Translations under genes and position numbers: made by a program
Shown: one piece after another, positions 55,976 through 64,000 of the stretch
Layout: each line of letters starts with the position of its first letter
How positions within the stretch are numbered: the first letter of the stretch is position 1
The notes under the pieces: generated by a model
Seen by the model: only the letters and a program-made list of their open reading frames with translations
What the model was told of the DNA's origin: nothing
Database searches by the model: none
Assembly: GCA_030681035.1 (NCBI GenBank)
Contig: JAUXUI010000035.1
Span: 27,623-91,622 of the forward strand
DNA: 64,000 nucleotides
Direction of reading: 5' to 3'
DNA from: Lysobacteraceae bacterium
GTDB taxonomy: Bacteria > Pseudomonadota > Gammaproteobacteria > Xanthomonadales > Xanthomonadaceae

Positions 55976-57066
55976 CGGTCACGCCCGTATTTATCGACAC
56001 CGCGCTTGTGCGCCGGCTTGCCCTGCGTACGGGCATCGGCACGCTGGGCCTGACGCAGGGCCAGTTGCGCTGCCGCCCCACCCAACTCCCCTGACAACTT
56101 CAAATAGCTGGCAAGATGACCCGAATCGAGGGTGCCGGCATCAATCGCTGCGCGCACTGCACAACCCGGCTCGCTGCCATGCACACAATCACGGAACCGG
56201 CAACGCGCTGCAGCCGCTTGGATGTCCTCAAAGCCGCTGCTGTCGATTGCCTCCTCGCCAGTGAACTTGATCTCGCGCATACCCGGCGTGTCGATCAAAC
56301 ATCCTCCGTGCGGTAGCGGCAGCAGGGCGCGATGGGTGGTGGTATGGCGGCCGCGTGAATCATTGGCGCGTACCGCACCAGTGGCCATTCGCTCGCGCCC
56401 GAGCAGGGTGTTGGTGAGAGTCGATTTGCCGGCGCCCGAGGAGCCGACCAGCACGACCGATTGTCCGGCGCCGAGGTACGGGGCCAGCACGCGTGTTGCT
56501 TCGGGGTCTTTGGCGTTGAGCGCAAACACCGGCACGCCACCCTCGCACATCCCCTGCAGCTGCGCCTTCGCCGCCTCGACATCAACGCCGGTATCGGCCT
56601 TGGTCAAAACGATCACGGGTTGCGCACCGCTGCTTTGCACCAACAGCAGGTACCGCTCCAACCGGCGCGGATTGAAATCACGATCAAGCCCCGTCACTAC
56701 CAGCACGGTATCGACATTGGCCGCGATCGGCTGGCAACGGTAATGCTCGCCCGCCGCCGCACGCGCCAGCAACGAGCGCCGTGGCAGCAAGCCCAATATC
56801 TGCGCCGCATCGACATCGAGCAGCACCCAGTCGCCCACCGCAGCGCGCTGTTCGGGCGGAAAACGCGCGCGCGTCCATGGCAGCGGCGCGTTGGCGCGGA
56901 CCCGGGTATCCAGATCGGTCGCCACGTCGTAGCCACTGCGATGCTGCGCCACCACCCGGCCGAGGCTTGCGTTGGGCCACTCGCGCAGCGCCTGCGCCAG
57001 ATCGTCGCGGGCGCGCGCATCATCGGGCCAGCCAAGTACATGCAGCAAATTGGTATCGAAATTCAT
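55972..57066 (-). CDS. rsgA: Ribosome small-subunit GTPase RsgA
   Basis: A 364-aa circularly permuted GTPase that helps mature the 30S subunit. An OB-fold lies at the N-terminus, then G4 (VLTKAD), G1 (VGSSGAGKST) and G3 (DTPGMRE) in permuted order, and a zinc finger CRFRDCVHGSEPGCAV (Cys-Cys-His-Cys). The ATG at 57066 is chosen over an upstream start at 57180 since it gives the usual length. It is divergent from the aminotransferase gene. Confidence 0.95.
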   Translation of the reverse strand: MNFDTNLLHVLGWPDDARARDDLAQALREWPNASLGRVVAQHRSGYDVATDLDTRVRANAPLPWTRARFPPEQRAAVGDWVLLDVDAAQILGLLPRRSLLARAAAGEHYRCQPIAANVDTVLVVTGLDRDFNPRRLERYLLLVQSSGAQPVIVLTKADTGVDVEAAKAQLQGMCEGGVPVFALNAKDPEATRVLAPYLGAGQSVVLVGSSGAGKSTLTNTLLGRERMATGAVRANDSRGRHTTTHRALLPLPHGGCLIDTPGMREIKFTGEEAIDSSGFEDIQAAAARCRFRDCVHGSEPGCAVRAAIDAGTLDSGHLASYLKLSGELGGAAAQLALRQAQRADARTQGKPAHKRGVDKYGRDR

Positions 57067-57157
57067 TTGGGAAGTGTAGCGCGAGCCAATCCACGATACG
57101 CTTGCGGCGTGCATGCGATGGTAATCGCATATCCCGCCCTCTCCTCCTGCCCCGCCC

Positions 57158-58414
57158 ATGACCGACAAACCCCTGAACACCCGCAGCCGCCTGAGTCAGG
57201 TGCGCTATGAAATCCGCGGCGAACTGGCCCGCCGTGCGCGCGAACTTGAAACCCAGGGCCGCGAGCTGATCAAGCTCAATATCGGCAACCCCGGCGCATT
57301 CGGTTTTCGCGCCCCACCGCATTTGTCCGACGCCATCGTGCGCGGCCTGGCCGATAGCGATGCCTACGCTCATCAACAGGGGCTGGCGCAGGCACGCGAA
57401 GCCGTTGCCGCGCAGTTTGCCGCACGCGGTGTCATCGGCATCGATGCCAACGCCGTGTTCATCGGCAACGGCGTCAGCGAGCTGATCGATCTGGCGCTGC
57501 GTGCCTTGCTCGACCCCGGCGATGAGGTGCTGTTGCCCAGCCCCGACTACCCGCTGTGGAGCGCCGCCACCCTGCTCAACGACGGCGAGCCGGTGTATTA
57601 CCGCTGCGCGGCGGAAAACGGTTTCCTGCCCGATCCGGAAGAAATCGAAAGCAAGATCACCGCACGCACGCGCGCACTGGTGCTGATCAACCCGAACAAC
57701 CCGACCGGCGCGGTGTACCCTCGCGAACTGCTGCAAGCGTTGGTGTCAGTGGCGCGCAAGCACGGCCTGCTGTTGATGAGCGATGAAATCTACGATGGCA
57801 TCACCTACGACGACGCCCATTTCGAGCCGCTGGCACCGCTTGCCGGCGACGTGCCATGCCTGAGCTTTGGCGGCCTGTCGAAAGTCCATCGCGCCTGTGG
57901 TTACCGGGTCGGCTGGGCGGTGCTCAGCGGCGAGCGCCGCCGTATTGCCGATTATCACCATGCGCTGGATCTGCTCGGTGCCTTGCGCCTGTGTGCCAAC
58001 GTACCGGGGCAATGGGCAGTGCCAGCGGCGCTCAACGGGATCAACACGATTGCCGCTCTGTGTGCGTCTGGCGGCCGCCTGCACGAGGCACGGCGCGCGG
58101 TGATCGAGGCCTGCACGGCCAGCGAGTGGTTATCGCTGAACGCTCCGGCCGGTGCCTTGTATGCCTTTCCGGCGGTTGTCGGCGAGGCGGCATTGAGCTT
58201 CGATGACCATCAGTTCGCGGTTGAACTGTTGGAGCACGAGAGCGTGCTGATCGTACCCGGCTCCAGCTTCAATGTGCCCTATCGCACCCATTTCCGGGTA
58301 ACGCTGCTGCCCGAGCCGGCGCAGTTGCGCGAGGTGTTCGCTCGCATCGAGCGCACGTTGCAACGCCGTGCCAAGCGTCATCCACAGCCGGCGGCATCTG
58401 CCGCGTTGGGGTGA
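57158..58414 (+). CDS. alaA: AlaA-like PLP-dependent aminotransferase (glutamate-pyruvate)
   Basis: A 418-aa fold-type I aminotransferase closely resembling E. coli AlaA, which makes alanine from pyruvate and glutamate. The PLP-binding Lys242 lies in GGLSKVHRACGYRVGW. LLPSPDYPLWSAA, NPNNPTGAVYP and SDEIYDGITYD are the other conserved blocks, and FRVTLLPE the carboxylate-binding Arg region. It overlaps the following hydrolase gene by one base (TGATG). Confidence 0.9.
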   Translation: MTDKPLNTRSRLSQVRYEIRGELARRARELETQGRELIKLNIGNPGAFGFRAPPHLSDAIVRGLADSDAYAHQQGLAQAREAVAAQFAARGVIGIDANAVFIGNGVSELIDLALRALLDPGDEVLLPSPDYPLWSAATLLNDGEPVYYRCAAENGFLPDPEEIESKITARTRALVLINPNNPTGAVYPRELLQALVSVARKHGLLLMSDEIYDGITYDDAHFEPLAPLAGDVPCLSFGGLSKVHRACGYRVGWAVLSGERRRIADYHHALDLLGALRLCANVPGQWAVPAALNGINTIAALCASGGRLHEARRAVIEACTASEWLSLNAPAGALYAFPAVVGEAALSFDDHQFAVELLEHESVLIVPGSSFNVPYRTHFRVTLLPEPAQLREVFARIERTLQRRAKRHPQPAASAALG

Positions 58415-59034
58415 TGCGCACATCGATTCAGGGGTTTCTTGCGCTCGGCGATTCCTACACCATCGGTGAAGGCGTCACCGCTGCGGCGCGCTGGCCCGAT
58501 CACCTGGCGCAACGGCTGACCGATACCGGCCTAGATATAGGCCGACCAAAGATCATTGCGCAGACCGGCTGGACCTGCGCCGAGCTGGCCAACGCAATTG
58601 CCGCCGAACAACCGCTCGGCCACTGGCGGCTGGTGTCGCTGCTGATCGGGGTCAACGACCAATATCGCGGCTATCCATTGGCCGAATATGGCCCGCGCTT
58701 CGCACGCTTGCTGGCGCAGGCCATTGCCTTGGCTGCCGGGCATCCGCAACGGGTTTTGGTGCTGTCGATTCCCGATTGGGGCGTCACCCCGTTTGCCAGC
58801 GCCGAAGGCCATCAGCCGGCGTTGATCGCTGCGCAAATCGACCAGTACAACGCCATCGCGCGGGCGCAGGCTGTGGCACAGGGAGCGGCGTTCCTCGACA
58901 TCACCACCGTTTCGCGGCGTCACGGTGATGACATCGCCATGCTGGCCGCCGATGGCCTGCACCCCGGCGCAGCCATGCATGCGCTGTGGGCGGAATTGGC
59001 AAAGCCTTTGGCAGCGGCCGCACTTGCGGGTTGA
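58414..59034 (+). CDS. SGNH/GDSL-family hydrolase
   Basis: A 206-aa esterase-like protein without an evident signal peptide. Block I is ALGDSYTIGEGV (Ser nucleophile), block III LIGVNDQYRG (Asn), and block V DGLHPG (Asp-His). The substrate, probably an ester or acyl group, is unknown. It is coupled to alaA by a TGATG overlap; an in-frame GTG just upstream of the ATG is possible. Confidence 0.88.
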   Translation: MRTSIQGFLALGDSYTIGEGVTAAARWPDHLAQRLTDTGLDIGRPKIIAQTGWTCAELANAIAAEQPLGHWRLVSLLIGVNDQYRGYPLAEYGPRFARLLAQAIALAAGHPQRVLVLSIPDWGVTPFASAEGHQPALIAAQIDQYNAIARAQAVAQGAAFLDITTVSRRHGDDIAMLAADGLHPGAAMHALWAELAKPLAAAALAG

Positions 59035-59058
59035 CGCTGCTCCTCCTTCACGGGGAGC

Positions 59059-60423
59059 TCAGTAAGCAAACTCGCGAAACAGCGGATCCACCGAGCCCTG
59101 CCAACGGCCATGAAACAATTCCAGCTTGTGCTCGGCTGGCGTCTGGTTGGCCAGCGCGATCTCCAGCAACGGCTCGATGAAAACCGTTTCATCGCCACCC
59201 TGGGCACACAACACGCGGCGCCGGGCCAGCCCCGCCTCAGCAATTTTCAGCGTTTCAATGGCCAACTCGCGCACGCTGGCACCGCGGAACGGCAGCTTGA
59301 GCGCGTACTTGGGCACGCCATCACGCAAGGCATGGCGCTCTTCGCTGGTGAAATCACGGACCAAGTCCCACGCCGCATCCAGCGCGGCATCGTCGTACAG
59401 CAAACCCACCCAGAACGCGGGCAGCGCGCACAGGCGATTCCACGGGCCACCATCGGCACCACGCATCTCCAGAAACTTCTTCATCCGCACTTCCGGAAAC
59501 GCTGTGGTCAGGTGGTCGGACCAATCATTCAGCGTGGGTAATGCGCCGGGTAACGGCGCCAGTTTGCCGGCCAGAAAATCGCGAAAACTCAGCCCGCTGC
59601 AATCAATATATTCGCCATTGCGATAGCTGAAATACATCGGCACATCGAGCATGTAGTCCACATATCGCTCGAAGCCGAAACCCTCCTCGAACACGAAATC
59701 GAGCATGCCGGTGCGATCAGGATCGGTATCGGTCCATATCTGCGAGCGATAACTCAAATAGCCATTGGGCTTGCCTTCGGTGAACGGCGAATCGGCGAAC
59801 AGTGCCGTGGCAATCGGCTGCAACGCCAGACTAACGCGGAACTTCTTGATCATGTCCGCCTCGCTGGCAAAATCGAGATTGACCTGCACGGTGCAGGTGC
59901 GTGTCATCATGTCGAGGCCAAGCGAACCCACCTTGGGCATGTAATTGCGCATGATCTGGTAGCGGCCCTTGGGCATCCATGGCATGTCCTCGCGCCGCCA
60001 CTTGGGCTGAAAGCCCATGCCCAGAAAGCCGACCCCGAGTGCATCCGAAACGCTCTTCACTTCACGCAAATGCGCCGATACCTCCGCGCAGGTTTCGTGG
60101 ATGCTGGCCAGCGGCGCACCCGACAACTCCAGTTGCCCGGCCGGTTCCAGCGTCACCGATGCACCATCGCGGCTGAGCGCGATGATATGACCATGCTCGG
60201 TGATCGGTGCCCAGCCATTCGCCGCCAGCCCGCGCAGCACCGCCTCGATACCGCGCTCCCCATCAAACGACAATGGACGCAGATCATCGAGTTGGAAACC
60301 GAATTTCTCGTGCTCGGTGCCAATCCGCCAATCACTCGGCGGTTTGCTGCCGGACTCGATATATTCAACCAACTGTTTGCGATCACTGATCAGTGTGCTG
60401 GGTGCGGCGCTTGGGCTGGACAC
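59059..60423 (-). CDS. gshA: Glutamate-cysteine ligase (plant/alphaproteobacterial type)
   Basis: A 454-aa GCS2-type ligase that makes gamma-glutamylcysteine, the first step of glutathione synthesis. [10 protein letters not shown] binds ATP/metal near residue 34, and further blocks are [43 protein letters not shown] and [15 protein letters not shown]. This type is distinct from the E. coli GshA and typical of Xanthomonadales and plants. It faces the SGNH gene convergently and follows engB on the same strand. Confidence 0.94.
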   Translation of the reverse strand: MSSPSAAPSTLISDRKQLVEYIESGSKPPSDWRIGTEHEKFGFQLDDLRPLSFDGERGIEAVLRGLAANGWAPITEHGHIIALSRDGASVTLEPAGQLELSGAPLASIHETCAEVSAHLREVKSVSDALGVGFLGMGFQPKWRREDMPWMPKGRYQIMRNYMPKVGSLGLDMMTRTCTVQVNLDFASEADMIKKFRVSLALQPIATALFADSPFTEGKPNGYLSYRSQIWTDTDPDRTGMLDFVFEEGFGFERYVDYMLDVPMYFSYRNGEYIDCSGLSFRDFLAGKLAPLPGALPTLNDWSDHLTTAFPEVRMKKFLEMRGADGGPWNRLCALPAFWVGLLYDDAALDAAWDLVRDFTSEERHALRDGVPKYALKLPFRGASVRELAIETLKIAEAGLARRRVLCAQGGDETVFIEPLLEIALANQTPAEHKLELFHGRWQGSVDPLFREFAY

Positions 60424-60498
60424 AGAGGTATTCCTGTAGATTCACTCGATCGATAACGCGCGAATGGTAATGGCGTGTGCTTTGCTGCGGGCGGATGG

Positions 60499-61122
60499 CT
60501 ATTGCGTGTCCAGCGCAGCGGGTGGCTCCGAGGTATCCAGGCCGAGCCAGCCGACCACGGTATTGCGCGCTTCATCGATACCAATCTTCTTGGTTGCCGA
60601 GAACAGCTGAACGGTAGCACCAGGCGGCAAGGCATCGGCAACTTTGCCCAGGGTGATGACTTGATCACTACGCGATATTTTGTCGGCCTTGGTCAGCAGA
60701 CAATGCACTGGCAGCCCGCGCACGGTGGCATATTGCAGCATCTGTTGGTCATATTCGCGCAGCGGATGACGGATATCCATCACCACCACCAAGCCACTTA
60801 GTGCATCGCGGGTCTGAAACCAATTGTTGACGAACTTCAGCCAGTGCGAGCGCAGGTCCTTACCCACCTTGGCATAGCCATAACCAGGCAGGTCGACAAG
60901 ATAAGTGTCTGGCGCGCACAGAAAGTAGACCAGTTGCTGGGTGCGGCCCGGGGTCTTGGAAGTGCGCGCCAAGCCATTGCGGCCGGTCATGGCATTGAGC
61001 GCGCTGGATTTGCCGGCGTTGGAACGCCCGGCAAACGCAACCTCTCGCCCCACATCGGGCGGCAGTTGGTGCGAAAGGTGCGCGGACAGCAGATAGCTGG
61101 CTTGTACAAGGGGATTGGCCAT
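60499..61122 (-). CDS. engB: Ribosome biogenesis GTPase EngB (YihA/YsxC)
   Basis: A 207-aa GTPase needed for 50S assembly. G1 is AGRSNAGKSSALN, G2 TPGRTQQ, G3 VDLPGYGYA, G4 LLTKADK and G5 FSATKK. I chose ATG 61122 (MANPLVQASYLLSA), which aligns with the usual start; ATG 61143 is seven codons upstream. It is divergent from the cytochrome c4 gene, a gene order common in Xanthomonadales. Confidence 0.95.
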   Translation of the reverse strand: MANPLVQASYLLSAHLSHQLPPDVGREVAFAGRSNAGKSSALNAMTGRNGLARTSKTPGRTQQLVYFLCAPDTYLVDLPGYGYAKVGKDLRSHWLKFVNNWFQTRDALSGLVVVMDIRHPLREYDQQMLQYATVRGLPVHCLLTKADKISRSDQVITLGKVADALPPGATVQLFSATKKIGIDEARNTVVGWLGLDTSEPPAALDTQ

Positions 61123-61366
61123 ATAGCCGTGCAGCCTGTGCAATCAAGAACCAGCATGATCGCTGTTTATGCGCCGCGACACCAGAAAATCAGCCGACAA
61201 CATGCAATAGCGCGCTTTGTTACACGCGAGCGGACCCGCCGCAGCACCCACCTCGCGCCAAGTTCGTTGACCACCACTGCCACACACTGGGATAATCACA
61301 GGGTTTTCGCGGTTGCGCCGTAGGCGCCAGCCATTTCGTCACATTTCAGCATCCCGGAGCCTGCTC

Positions 61367-62143
61367 ATGACACCCTCGCGCAACCTGGCCATGCTCGGCC
61401 TGCTGTTTGCCAGCGCTTTGCTCGCCTCGCCCGCGCTCGCTCAGTCTGACGGCGCAACTGTCATCCCTGTTGAAGATGCACCAGCGTCAGCAGTACAGGA
61501 GCTTGCCGCAGCCAACCAGGTGCCAGTCGCTGGCGATGCTGTTGCCGGGCAAACAAAGGCTGCCGTTTGCGGCGCCTGCCACGGCATCGATGGCAACGCC
61601 ACTGATCCGCAATACCCCAAGCTGGCTGGTCAACATGAGCGTTATATTGCCCGCCACCTCGCGCTATTCAAGAGTGGCGAACGTGCCAACCCGATCATGT
61701 TGGGCTTTTCCGCCATGCTCAGCGCGCAGGATGCACGCGACCTGGGGGCCTGGTTCGCCAGCCAGGCCGCTCTGCCCGGCGTCGCCGACGAAACACCGAT
61801 CAGCACTGGCCCCAACAGCGGCAAGAAGTTCTATCAGGTGGGCGAGAGTCTATATCGCGGTGGCGATGCCCTGCGCGGCATACCGGCTTGTGCGTCTTGC
61901 CATGGCCCCGCTGGCAGTGGCAACCCGGGCCCCGCATACCCGTCGCTGGCCGGCCAACACGCGCGCTACAGCGCCGATTTGCTACGCCGTTATCGCGACG
62001 GCACAAGCTACGGCAACGGTGAAAACGCCAACGAAGTGATGAAGGGGGTTGCAACATTGCTCACAGACGAGGAGATAGACTCGTTGGCAAGCTATATCGA
62101 GGGCCTGCATGCTGCTGCGCCAGAGAGCACCGCAGCGCGCTAA
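61367..62143 (+). CDS. Diheme cytochrome c4
   Basis: A 258-aa periplasmic electron carrier with a signal peptide (MTPSRNLAMLGLLFASALLA..., cleaved after ALA). Two heme sites CGACH and CASCH lie in two similar halves, each with a distal Met (in MLGFSAML and MKGVATLL). It passes electrons to a terminal oxidase. GGAG precedes the start at 61367. The dsbA gene follows 73 bp downstream. Confidence 0.93.
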   Translation: MTPSRNLAMLGLLFASALLASPALAQSDGATVIPVEDAPASAVQELAAANQVPVAGDAVAGQTKAAVCGACHGIDGNATDPQYPKLAGQHERYIARHLALFKSGERANPIMLGFSAMLSAQDARDLGAWFASQAALPGVADETPISTGPNSGKKFYQVGESLYRGGDALRGIPACASCHGPAGSGNPGPAYPSLAGQHARYSADLLRRYRDGTSYGNGENANEVMKGVATLLTDEEIDSLASYIEGLHAAAPESTAAR

Positions 62144-62216
62144 ACACCACCAGCCACCGTTCAGCAGACCACAGTTAGGCTGCAACCGCATACATCACCA
62201 TCTTCGGGAGAGTTCA

Positions 62217-62882
62217 ATGATTCGTCACATGGCATTACTCGCTATCGCCAGCCTGCTACCGATAGCTGCCCAGGCACAATCGGGTTCAGACGACACCACC
62301 CCTCAGGAAGGCCGCGAGTTCACCACCATGGCTTCAGCTCAGCCTATGGCGCCAGTTGAGGGCAAATTTGAGGTGGTTGAGGTATTCAGCTATGCCTGTA
62401 TCCACTGCGCCAATTTTCAGCCGTTTGTGAACAACTGGAAAAAGAACCTTCCGGAAGACGTCAACTTCATCTACATGCCAATGTCGCAAGGCGGTTCATG
62501 GGAGGCGTTTGGCAGGGCGTTTTATGCAGCCGAGAGCATGGGGCTGCTGGACAAGACACATGATGCGCTGTTCAAGGCAATCCATATCGAAAAACGGCCG
62601 TTTTCCTCGATCTCTGAAATCGCAGCTTTCTACGGCGACTACGGCGTCGAACCCAAGGTATTTGAGTCAACCATGCAAAGCTTTGCGGTGAATGCGAAGA
62701 TCAATCGCGCTCGCCAACTCGCACCGCGCTGGATGATTCAGGGCACGCCAAGCTTGGTAGTTGCCGGCAAGTATCGGGTGATGGCTACTCCGGAAACCGG
62801 TCTGCCGGGCATGCTCAAGACTGCTGAATACCTGGTTGACCGAGAGCGTGAGGCGGCAAAACAAGCCGTTGCGCAACAGTAA
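62217..62882 (+). CDS. dsbA: Thiol:disulfide interchange protein DsbA
   Basis: A 221-aa periplasmic oxidase with a signal peptide ending AAQAQ (about residue 20). The active site is CIHC in FSYACIHCANFQP, and the cis-Pro loop is IQGTPSLVVAGKY. GGGAG (62206-62210) supports the start over a longer frame. CIHC in place of the E. coli CPHC changes redox tuning but is frequent in the family. It is followed by a good terminator at 62899. Confidence 0.93.
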   Translation: MIRHMALLAIASLLPIAAQAQSGSDDTTPQEGREFTTMASAQPMAPVEGKFEVVEVFSYACIHCANFQPFVNNWKKNLPEDVNFIYMPMSQGGSWEAFGRAFYAAESMGLLDKTHDALFKAIHIEKRPFSSISEIAAFYGDYGVEPKVFESTMQSFAVNAKINRARQLAPRWMIQGTPSLVVAGKYRVMATPETGLPGMLKTAEYLVDREREAAKQAVAQQ

Positions 62883-62898
62883 CTCCCAAGTATTCGTC

Positions 62899-62929
62899 AA
62901 AAAAAGGGTCGCAGTGCGGCCCTTTTTTT
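62899..62929 (+). terminator. Rho-independent terminator after dsbA
   Basis: Seven A, stem GGGTCGC/GCGGCCC (one G-T pair) with loop AGT, then seven T (62923-62929). It could act in both directions because of the A and T runs. Confidence 0.9.
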
Positions 62930-63068
62930 ATACCTTCGCAATGGCACAGGCGATAAACTATGCCAACGGACACGCGTTACGCACCTTGTAGCGTGCTGAT
63001 GCTCCGTCGCCTGTACTTGGCCCAGGTTCGTCGTTGAACGAACGTGTTCATCCGGTAGTCTTAACGCC

Positions 63069-63848
63069 ATGGCCGAGCGCACACTTACCCTGCTGACATG
63101 CAACATTCAAGCCGGCTCGCGCACTGCAAGCTATGGCGACTACATCACCCGTGGTTGGAGTAACGTGCTGCCTGCAGGAAAGCGCAGCACGCTCGATGCA
63201 TTCGCGCACATGATCACCAGTTACGACCTGGTTGGCCTGCAAGAATCCGACCCCGGCAGCCTACGCTCTGGCTTCATGAACCAGACCCACTACCTCGCGC
63301 AACAAAGCGATATGCCTTTCTGGAGTCACCAACCGAACCGCCGCATTGGCGGCATCGCCTCCAGCGCCAATGGGCTGCTCAGTCGATTGCCCTTGCATGA
63401 AGTGCTGGACTACCCCCTCCCCGGACGCCTACCGGGACGCGGCGTGCTGATCGCGCGCATGGGTCATGGCAATGACGGGTTGACGGTAGCCGTGGCTCAC
63501 CTGTCGCTGGGTGCCCGTTCGCGTCGAGTGCAGGCTGCGTATCTGGCTGAGTTGCTCAGTGAATACCCGAACGTGGTGCTGATGGGCGACTTCAACTGCC
63601 CCCCTGACGCACCCGAACTGGAATGCCTTTACCGTAACACGCACCTGCAGCCGCCAGCATGGTCACAACCGACATTCCCAAGCTGGAAGCCGCAGCGCCC
63701 GCTCGATCACATCCTGACCAGTCTGCGTACGGCCGAGCCGGCACCGAGGGTGTTACCGGCCGCCGGTTCGGATCATCTGGCCGTCGCCCTTTCTCTTCGC
63801 GTACCCGAATCAGCACTTCAGGGTAGTGCCATCTCTGCGCGACGTTGA
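63069..63848 (+). CDS. Endonuclease/exonuclease/phosphatase family protein
   Basis: A 259-aa protein of the EEP fold. The metal and catalytic residues are seen in LLTCNIQAG, LVGLQESD, VAHLSLGARSRR, MGDFNCPPD and AAGSDHLAV. No signal peptide is obvious. The family includes DNA repair nucleases and phosphodiesterases, and the substrate is not evident. The order cytochrome c4, dsbA, EEP is common in Xanthomonadales. No gene is seen in 63849-64000. Confidence 0.88.
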   Translation: MAERTLTLLTCNIQAGSRTASYGDYITRGWSNVLPAGKRSTLDAFAHMITSYDLVGLQESDPGSLRSGFMNQTHYLAQQSDMPFWSHQPNRRIGGIASSANGLLSRLPLHEVLDYPLPGRLPGRGVLIARMGHGNDGLTVAVAHLSLGARSRRVQAAYLAELLSEYPNVVLMGDFNCPPDAPELECLYRNTHLQPPAWSQPTFPSWKPQRPLDHILTSLRTAEPAPRVLPAAGSDHLAVALSLRVPESALQGSAISARR

Positions 63849-63886
63849 CGCGCACAGTAACGCTGGCGAATCTATGCATTGATTTT

Positions 63887-63908
63887 CCTGATTAGCGCTG
63901 ATATTCAG
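63887..63908. repeat. Second copy of 22-bp dispersed repeat
   Basis: 21 of 22 bases match 43046-43067. It may be the edge of an element that continues beyond the window. Confidence 0.55.
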
Positions 63909-64000
63909 CCGTGTTTGTCGTAAACCCTTCTCGCTCTGGGACAACCAGCGACTTGGCGGCTTTGCCGCCTGGTCGATTGGCTGGTAGTTTCATCGGAAGG

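Overview
The window is about 64 kb of GC-rich gammaproteobacterial chromosome. Several gene neighbourhoods point to Xanthomonadales/Lysobacterales: engB facing cytochrome c4-dsbA-EEP phosphatase, trxA facing rhlB, the DUF1704 (QEGLA) protein beside rsgA, tandem S9 peptidases, and many short REP-like palindromes. That placement is inference from gene content; there is no rRNA gene to anchor it. No rRNA, tRNA or CRISPR array was recognised.

Layout. 1-8936 (minus): a type I restriction-modification operon, hsdM-abi-hsdS-immA/irrE-PIN-hsdR, with hsdR running off the left edge. 8937-9500: a MITE with perfect target-site duplication that splits a small frame. 9501-12881: NCS1 permease, HicB-like orphan and dihydropyrimidinase (hydantoin/pyrimidine use). 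13078-15839 (minus): a candidate split-borosin RiPP locus, in which a precursor-like peptide precedes a methyltransferase domain fused to a membrane GGDEF sensor. 16037-20324: two secreted S9 oligopeptidases. 20387-22541: trxA and rhlB. 22660-27108: gspC-gspD-gspE of type II secretion. 27111-36302: a second type I R-M island (hsdM-abi-hsdS-FRG-hsdR), flanked by a 268-bp direct repeat of the gspE 3' end. 36792-42538 (minus): an operon of YIP1-like protein, MacB-type efflux and LytS/LytTR two-component system. 42722-52337: a microcin-like secretion locus with a Cys-rich double-glycine peptide, MauE-thioredoxin protein, HlyD adaptor, C39-peptidase ABC exporter, and a second ABC system whose permease is fused to an M1 peptidase. 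52613-63848: housekeeping genes (rho, DUF1704, rsgA, alaA-like, SGNH hydrolase, gshA, engB, cytochrome c4, dsbA, EEP family).

Most notable points. (1) A diguanylate-cyclase-like sensor is fused to a borosin-type N-methyltransferase domain, with a matching precursor-like peptide 8 bp upstream. (2) Both R-M operons carry a HEPN-type Abi_2 gene between hsdM and hsdS, and upstream of each Abi gene lie one or two matching candidate small RNAs of 53-68 nt, each with its own -10 box and intrinsic terminator. (3) A 14-G tract lies between TTGACA and TATAGT upstream of the microcin precursor, the layout of a phase-variable promoter. (4) The second R-M island appears to have entered by duplicating the end of gspE. 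(5) Rho carries 17 exact-length PKPAAE repeats.

Many operons here are translationally coupled by ATGA, GTGA or TGATG overlaps. I used these overlaps, together with Shine-Dalgarno sequences, to choose start codons.
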